A DNA stretch of 34,250 nucleotides, from positions 1-34,250 of the forward strand of contig DATKFG010000048.1 in assembly GCA_035511515.1 (NCBI GenBank), read 5' to 3'. The DNA comes from VBCK01 sp035511515. Its GTDB lineage: Bacteria; Pseudomonadota; Gammaproteobacteria; Burkholderiales; Burkholderiaceae_F. Within the stretch, counting starts at the first letter, position 1, and each line of letters opens with the position of its first letter. Under the pieces are notes generated by a model, which saw only the letters and a program-made list of their open reading frames with translations, did not search any database and was not told the DNA's origin. Below are positions 30,825 to 34,250 of the stretch, one piece after another. The translations under genes and the position numbers were made by a program.

Positions 30825-31222
30825 GGGTTCTGGATCGTTGCGATCTCGACGTGCTGGTGTGTCTGACCGGCTGCGGCTGCGGCCGGGGGCTGCCATGTCA
30901 CGGTCACCGTGACGGTCGTTCCGTTGACCGCGACCGTCCCGGCGCCTTTGGGTAAAGTGGACTGGACCTCGCTCAGCCACGGCTGCACCGCCGAGGAAGG
31001 GGTCCCGGTCGCGTAGGCGTAGCTGCCTATGGCGGTCCGGTTCACCCAGATGTTGTTGATCAGGCCGTCGGTCAGCAGCGCCGCGTCGGTGCGGTACTTG
31101 GCGTCCGAAAAGCCGCTCAACGCCCGTGCGTGCATTCCCAGCAAGCCCAGGATGCCGAAGGCGAAAATCGTCATCGCGACCAGCACCTCGATCAGCGACA
31201 TGCCACGCATTGCCACACGCAT
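30821..31222 (-). CDS. pilV: Type IV pilus minor pilin PilV
   Basis: A 133-residue minor pilin with a very short leader. The prepilin site is MRGMSLIEVLVAMTIFAFGI, cleaved after G7 with Glu at +5, followed by LGLLGMHARALSGFSDAKYR, which fits the PilV family. The remainder is a short beta-rich domain (GAGTVAVNGTTVTVTVTWQP). ATG 31222 is chosen over the ATG at 31210 because it gives the basic leader; either is possible. It follows fimT by 14 bp and overlaps pilW by four bases. Confidence 0.88.
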   Translation of the reverse strand: MRVAMRGMSLIEVLVAMTIFAFGILGLLGMHARALSGFSDAKYRTDAALLTDGLINNIWVNRTAIGSYAYATGTPSSAVQPWLSEVQSTLPKGAGTVAVNGTTVTVTVTWQPPAAAAAGQTHQHVEIATIQNP

Positions 31223-31236
31223 GCTCTGCCCCCTGC

Positions 31237-31848
31237 TCAACTGCAGCCCCGCGCATCGCTCGCGAGGCTCAAATTGGGATCGCACATCCGGATCTGCCCG
31301 CCGGCGCCGATCATCACGGTCAGCGGCCGCGCCGAGGCGCTCGGAATCGACGGATCGGTCACATTGATCTGGGTGATCGGGGCGGTGTTGTCGGCGTTCG
31401 TAGTCACCATGCCGAGGGAGTTGAAGGTCACGTTGGTCGCCGCCGCCGGCGTCACCTGGAGCTGCGGGAATGCGGTCTGCTGGTCCGCCGCCGTCTGCCG
31501 CTGGATATAGTTGCCCGAGGTCGGAGTGGCGTTCGTCGCTGTGCCGGGGCAATCGCCAGGCTGCTCCGGCTGCGAACCTGTGCCGGCCGGGTTGGCGCAC
31601 CCGACCAGCCAGTCGGCCGCCAGCGGGGTGGCGGTCGAGGTCAGCCAGAACATCACGCTGCGGTTGCGCCGGATCGCCTCCGCGCGCGCCAGCTGCAGCC
31701 CGTTCTGCATCGATTCGGTCGCGGTCCGGATCTGGGCGTTGTGAACCCATGCCGAAAACGACGGTGCCGCCGTCGCGAACAGGATCGCCACCACGGCCAG
31801 CACGACCGCAAGCTCGATCAGGGTGACGCCGCGCTGCCAGGTTCTCAT
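31237..31848 (-). CDS. fimT: Pseudopilin of the FimT/GspH family
   Basis: A 203-residue minor pilin of the GspH/FimT type. The leader and cleavage site are MRTWQRGVTLIELAVVLAVV (G7/V8, Glu at +5). The helix continues into FSAWVHNAQIRTATESMQNG and LQLARAEAIRRNRSVMF, the diagnostic GspH/FimT pattern. The C-terminal domain has four Cys, two of them in QIRMCDPN and DARGCS near the end. FimT/FimU-type pilins take part in the assembly-priming complex, and FimT proteins of some species bind DNA during natural transformation; whether this one does cannot be said. I chose ATG 31848; the frame is open further upstream in pilE without family sequence. It follows pilE by 17 bp. Confidence 0.85.
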   Translation of the reverse strand: MRTWQRGVTLIELAVVLAVVAILFATAAPSFSAWVHNAQIRTATESMQNGLQLARAEAIRRNRSVMFWLTSTATPLAADWLVGCANPAGTGSQPEQPGDCPGTATNATPTSGNYIQRQTAADQQTAFPQLQVTPAAATNVTFNSLGMVTTNADNTAPITQINVTDPSIPSASARPLTVMIGAGGQIRMCDPNLSLASDARGCS

Positions 31849-31865
31849 GCTCGCTCCCGATGCTC

Positions 31866-32294
31866 CTAGCGGACGATCCAGCCGGTCGATGACGACGCCG
31901 GCGAGCTCCAGCCGGTCGGGACCTGAGAGGTCTGATCGTTGGTCTCGTCGATCGTGTAGACGAAGGTATTTGGGAGCTGGCCCTGACCGGTTGCCGTGGC
32001 GGTGTACTGCTGCCCGGCGCTGGCGGTCGCACAGGTCAACACGAAATTGACCAGCGTCGGAATCGCAGCCCCGCAATTGCCGCCGCTGGCGTACGTGTGG
32101 TTGTCCTGGTAGTACTGCTCCATCTGGACGCGGTATTGCGACAGCGCCTGCGTGCCCTCGACCAGGTCGCCGCGCTGGATGTAGCGCGTGTAGGCGGGAA
32201 TCGCGATCGCGGCCAGGATCGACACGATCGTGACCACGACCATCAGTTCGATCAGCGTGAAGCCCGCTGCGGGCGTCGTCTTAAGTTGCGCCAT
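31866..32294 (-). CDS. pilE: Type IV pilin, PilE-like
   Basis: A 142-residue type IVa pilin. The leader and cleavage site are MAQLKTTPAAGFTLIELMVV (G11/F12, Glu at +5), and the helix runs through VTIVSILAAIAIPAYTRYIQ. YRVQMEQYYQDNHTYASGG is the PilE-type motif after the helix. A likely disulfide loop joins C74 of GGNCGAA and the Cys of FVLTCATASAG. It is the first gene of the minor-pilin operon (pilE-fimT-pilV-pilW-pilX-pilY1); in many betaproteobacteria pilE is the last. It may be a minor pilin and not the major subunit, given its company. A GGGAAGG box precedes the ATG. Confidence 0.88.
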   Translation of the reverse strand: MAQLKTTPAAGFTLIELMVVVTIVSILAAIAIPAYTRYIQRGDLVEGTQALSQYRVQMEQYYQDNHTYASGGNCGAAIPTLVNFVLTCATASAGQQYTATATGQGQLPNTFVYTIDETNDQTSQVPTGWSSPASSSTGWIVR

Positions 32295-32493
32295 TGCGTT
32301 CGCCTTCCCATCCGGCTTAAGTTCTTCCGTGCTCGTACCCGGTATCGGTCGGTCGCAGGCGTGTCTTGAAGCCAGCCCGGGGCAACGGCGGTTTTCGGGC
32401 GATCGGCGGCAGCGCGAACGCGATTCTTTAGAAAGTTGTAAGGTGCGCTCCGACCGACCCGACCAAGCGAGTCAATCCTGGGGAGACGAACCG
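32295..32493. other. Divergent promoter region, pilE / patatin
   Basis: This 199-bp spacer must hold promoters for the pilus operon (minus) and the patatin gene (plus). I see no convincing sigma-70 pair or sigma-54 element on the pilE side. On the plus strand the stretch TTCTTTAGAAAGTTGTAAGG (about 32425-32444) is the only AT-rich part and the likeliest promoter site. The patatin frame is open upstream to 32230, but this spacer shows no protein-like conservation. Confidence 0.4.
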
Positions 32494-33627
32494 GTGACGA
32501 ACGGCGAACCATCACCCGCCGCCGTGGCGGTCAGCCGAGACAGCGTGCCGGGACAGATCGTCCTGGTGCTGCAGGGAGGCGGAGCGCTGGGCGCCTACCA
32601 GCTCGGTGTCTACCAGGCGCTGCACGAGAGCGGGCTTCAGCCCGACTGGATCATCGGCACTTCGATCGGTGCGATCAACGGCGCCATCATCGCCGGCAAT
32701 CCGGTCGGGCAGCGCTGGACGCGACTGCGGCAGTTCTGGGACCGGATGGCGGTCGCCGGCATCACGGACCAGGGTCCGGCCGCGCGATTCTGGGAGGGCC
32801 TGAACAGTGTTCGCACGCTGGCGTTCGGCATCCCCGGCTTCTTCGAGCCCAATCCAAGCGCGGCATTTGGACCGCTGGCGCAGGTCGGCATCGAGCAGGC
32901 CTCGTACTACCTGACCGGCGGGCTGCGGGCAACGCTGGACCAACTGGTCGACTTCGGCTGCCTGGCGCAGGCCCAGACCCGCCTGACCGTCGGAGCGGTC
33001 GGCGTGCGCGATGGAGCGATGCGTTACTTCGACACCCGCAGAGAAACGCTAGGGCCCGATCACATCCTGGCCTCGGGCGCGCTGCCGCCGGCGTTTCCCG
33101 CGATCCGGATCGGCGACCAGGCGTATTGGGATGGCGGAGTCTTTTCGAACACGCCCATCGAGGCGGTACTGGACGACAAGCCGCGGCGCGATTCGGTGAT
33201 TTTTTCGGTCAATCTCTGGAATCCACACGGTCCGGAGCCGAAATCGCTGTGGGACGTTCAGTCCCGGCAGAAGGAGATCCAGTATTCGAGCCGCTTCGAC
33301 AGCCATTTGATGCGGCAGGCGCAGATTCACCGCCTGCGGCACGTGATCCGGGAGTTCGAACAACTGGTGCCGGCGGCCGATCGCGGCTCGGAGACTTGCC
33401 GCATGCTGTCGGCGTGGGGCTGTTCGACCGTGATGCACGTGGTGCGTCTGACCGCGCCCCGTCTGCCCAATGACGACATCACGCGCGACATCGACTTCAC
33501 GCGCGACGGCATCGAACTTCGGCGCGAAGCCGGCCATCGCGATGGACTGAGCGCCCTGAGGCAGCAGCCGTGGAATCGGCGCGGCGATACCCTGGACGGC
33601 GTGGTGGTCCACGATATCGAGCGGTAA
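32494..33627 (+). CDS. Patatin-like phospholipase with DUF3734-type C-terminus
   Basis: A 377-residue serine lipid acyl hydrolase. The oxyanion-hole motif is LQGGGALGAYQLGVYQAL (27-44). The nucleophile S57 is in IGTSIGAINGAII, and D213 of the Ser-Asp dyad is in YWDGGVFSNTPIEAVL. The C-terminal part (SRQKEIQYSSRFDSHLMRQA, then HVVRLTAPRLPNDDITRDIDF) resembles the DUF3734 extension found in many proteobacterial patatin proteins; some members of this group act in polyhydroxybutyrate or lipid metabolism. There is no signal peptide, so it is probably cytoplasmic. I chose GTG 32494, which has GGGGAG about eight bases upstream; the frame upstream is not conserved and overlaps pilE. Confidence 0.88.
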   Translation: MTNGEPSPAAVAVSRDSVPGQIVLVLQGGGALGAYQLGVYQALHESGLQPDWIIGTSIGAINGAIIAGNPVGQRWTRLRQFWDRMAVAGITDQGPAARFWEGLNSVRTLAFGIPGFFEPNPSAAFGPLAQVGIEQASYYLTGGLRATLDQLVDFGCLAQAQTRLTVGAVGVRDGAMRYFDTRRETLGPDHILASGALPPAFPAIRIGDQAYWDGGVFSNTPIEAVLDDKPRRDSVIFSVNLWNPHGPEPKSLWDVQSRQKEIQYSSRFDSHLMRQAQIHRLRHVIREFEQLVPAADRGSETCRMLSAWGCSTVMHVVRLTAPRLPNDDITRDIDFTRDGIELRREAGHRDGLSALRQQPWNRRGDTLDGVVVHDIER

Positions 33628-33668
33628 ATTCGCAGGCGCCCGCGGCCAGCGGGGCGGAACGAGCCGTA

Positions 33669-33698
33669 CTGAAAGGCGCAGTCCGTTGCTGGTATTGT
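33669..33698 (+). promoter_or_regulatory. Candidate promoter upstream of the ETFPASD protein
   Basis: CTGAAA (33669-33674) and TATTGT (33693-33698) are separated by 18 bp. Each matches the sigma-70 consensus at four of six positions. The pair would give a leader of about 38 bases to the GTG at 33743. Support is weak. Confidence 0.25.
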
Positions 33699-33742
33699 GG
33701 CAATCGTTCGGCCGATGCGGCCACTGTGGAAAGGTTTCGACC

Positions 33743-33940
33743 GTGGACACGACGAAGATGGAACCCGTTGTTCCGACGGTGGGCACGTCGGCATACGACG
33801 AGTGGGTGCTGGACGAGGCACTGCAGGAAACGTTCCCGGCGAGCGACTCGGCCTTGCCGACGCAACCGGGAAGCTCGCTCGGGCTACGCTACGCCGGTGT
33901 GGCCGATCAAGCCGCCAAGGGCAAGGGGCGAGCACCGTGA
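33743..33940 (+). CDS. Small ETFPASD-motif protein, unknown function
   Basis: A 65-residue acidic protein. The central motif YDEWVLDEALQETFPASDS resembles the LDEALEETFPASDP motif seen in many short, uncharacterised bacterial proteins. No membrane segment or known catalytic motif is present. I chose GTG 33743, which has GGAAAGG about eight bases upstream; an in-frame ATG five codons later (33758) is possible, and the frame is open to 33686. The stop overlaps the DUF427 start (GTGA), so the two are translated together. Confidence 0.65.
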   Translation: MDTTKMEPVVPTVGTSAYDEWVLDEALQETFPASDSALPTQPGSSLGLRYAGVADQAAKGKGRAP

Positions 33941-34218
33941 AGGCGCTCTGGAACGGCGCGGTGATCGCCGAGAGCCAGGACACCGTGGTGGTCGAAGGCA
34001 ATCACTATTTCCCGCTCGCGTCGGTCAAGCGCGAATATCTGCGCCCGAGCTCGACCACGACCGTGTGTCCCTGGAAAGGCACGGCGAGCTACTACGACCT
34101 GGTCGTGGGCGACGGTGTCAATCGCGATGCGGTCTGGTATTACGCGGCGCCGAGCGCGGCAGCCCGGCAGATCGAGGGGCGCTGCGCCTTCTGGCACGGG
34201 GTGCAAGTCGTCGAGTGA
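33937..34218 (+). CDS. DUF427 family protein
   Basis: A 93-residue protein covering the whole DUF427 domain: VKALWNGAVIAESQDTVVVE, then GNHYFPLASVKREYLRPSST, TTTVCPWKGTASYYDL and DAVWYYAAPSAAARQIEG, ending RCAFWHGVQVV. The CPWKGTASYY and WYYxxP motifs are diagnostic. DUF427 proteins form a small beta-fold; no enzymatic function is established. The GTG start overlaps the preceding stop, and its TGA stop overlaps the next ATG (TGATG), indicating a tightly coupled group. Confidence 0.88.
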   Translation: MKALWNGAVIAESQDTVVVEGNHYFPLASVKREYLRPSSTTTVCPWKGTASYYDLVVGDGVNRDAVWYYAAPSAAARQIEGRCAFWHGVQVVE

Positions 34219-34250
34219 TGTCAACGGACACCGAAATCATTGCCCACGCC
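34218..34250 (+). CDS. Start of an unidentified coupled gene, partial
   Basis: An ATG at 34218 overlaps the DUF427 stop (TGATG) and opens a frame of 11 codons (MSTDTEIIAHA) that runs off the right edge. The overlap suggests a real coupled gene, but too little is visible to assign a family. Confidence 0.45.
   Translation, partial: MSTDTEIIAHA

Noticed and set aside
32295..32493. Sigma-54 promoter for the pilus operon
   Set aside because: A TGGC box is present on the minus strand, but no GC doublet lies at the required spacing downstream of it.

Overview
The window is a high-GC, gene-dense stretch of a proteobacterial chromosome. The order sdhC-sdhD-sdhA-sdhB-sdhE-gltA-odhA-odhB-lpdA behind a GntR-type regulator, with mdh divergent on the other side, is the arrangement familiar from Burkholderiales, so I infer a betaproteobacterium of that order or close to it. 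No rRNA, tRNA, CRISPR array, insertion sequence or prophage is visible.

Layout. (1) 1-125: 5' part of a small addiction-module (antitoxin-like) gene that runs off the left edge. (2) 236-10915, minus strand: nine-gene TCA operon encoding succinate dehydrogenase (sdhCDAB plus the flavinylation factor sdhE), citrate synthase and the complete 2-oxoglutarate dehydrogenase complex (odhA, odhB, lpdA). Spacers are tiny and several starts and stops overlap. The short gltA-odhA leader folds into two hairpins and is a candidate for the Burkholderiales sucA RNA motif. (3) 11021-11836, minus: GntR/HutC-type regulator. A perfect 12-bp palindrome lies between it and mdh. (4) 12021-16885, plus: mdh, acnA, an OmpA-domain membrane protein and a PIN-domain protein. 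The mdh-acnA spacer holds a REP-like element and a perfect 11-bp hairpin. (5) 16882-18753, minus: a SAM methyltransferase and an unusual fusion of a GNAT acetyltransferase with a DEDDh 3'-5' exonuclease. (6) 18967-20154, plus: methionine-type aminotransferase, separated from rmuC by a large inverted repeat. (7) 20303-24392, minus: rmuC, a YbbP-type FtsX-domain permease and a DUF2905 membrane protein. (8) 24510-32294, minus: type IV pilus cluster pilE-fimT-pilV-pilW-pilX-pilY1, closed by a rho-independent terminator. (9) 32494-34250, plus: patatin-like phospholipase, a small ETFPASD-motif protein, a DUF427 protein and the start of another coupled gene.

How the genes work together. The two arms around the regulator cover citrate synthase, aconitase, 2-oxoglutarate dehydrogenase, succinate dehydrogenase and malate dehydrogenase; isocitrate dehydrogenase, succinyl-CoA synthetase and fumarase are not here. 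The regulator and its palindrome are placed to control the cycle as a unit. The pilus cluster supplies the minor pilins and the PilY1 tip protein, which carries a block of tandem beta-type repeats and two polyglycine tracts near its vWA motif.

The best candidates for something new are the GNAT-exonuclease fusion beside a methyltransferase, the orphan PIN protein coupled to an OmpA-like gene, the structured mdh-acnA leader and the repeat insertion in PilY1. None of these is proven to be a new system by sequence reading alone.
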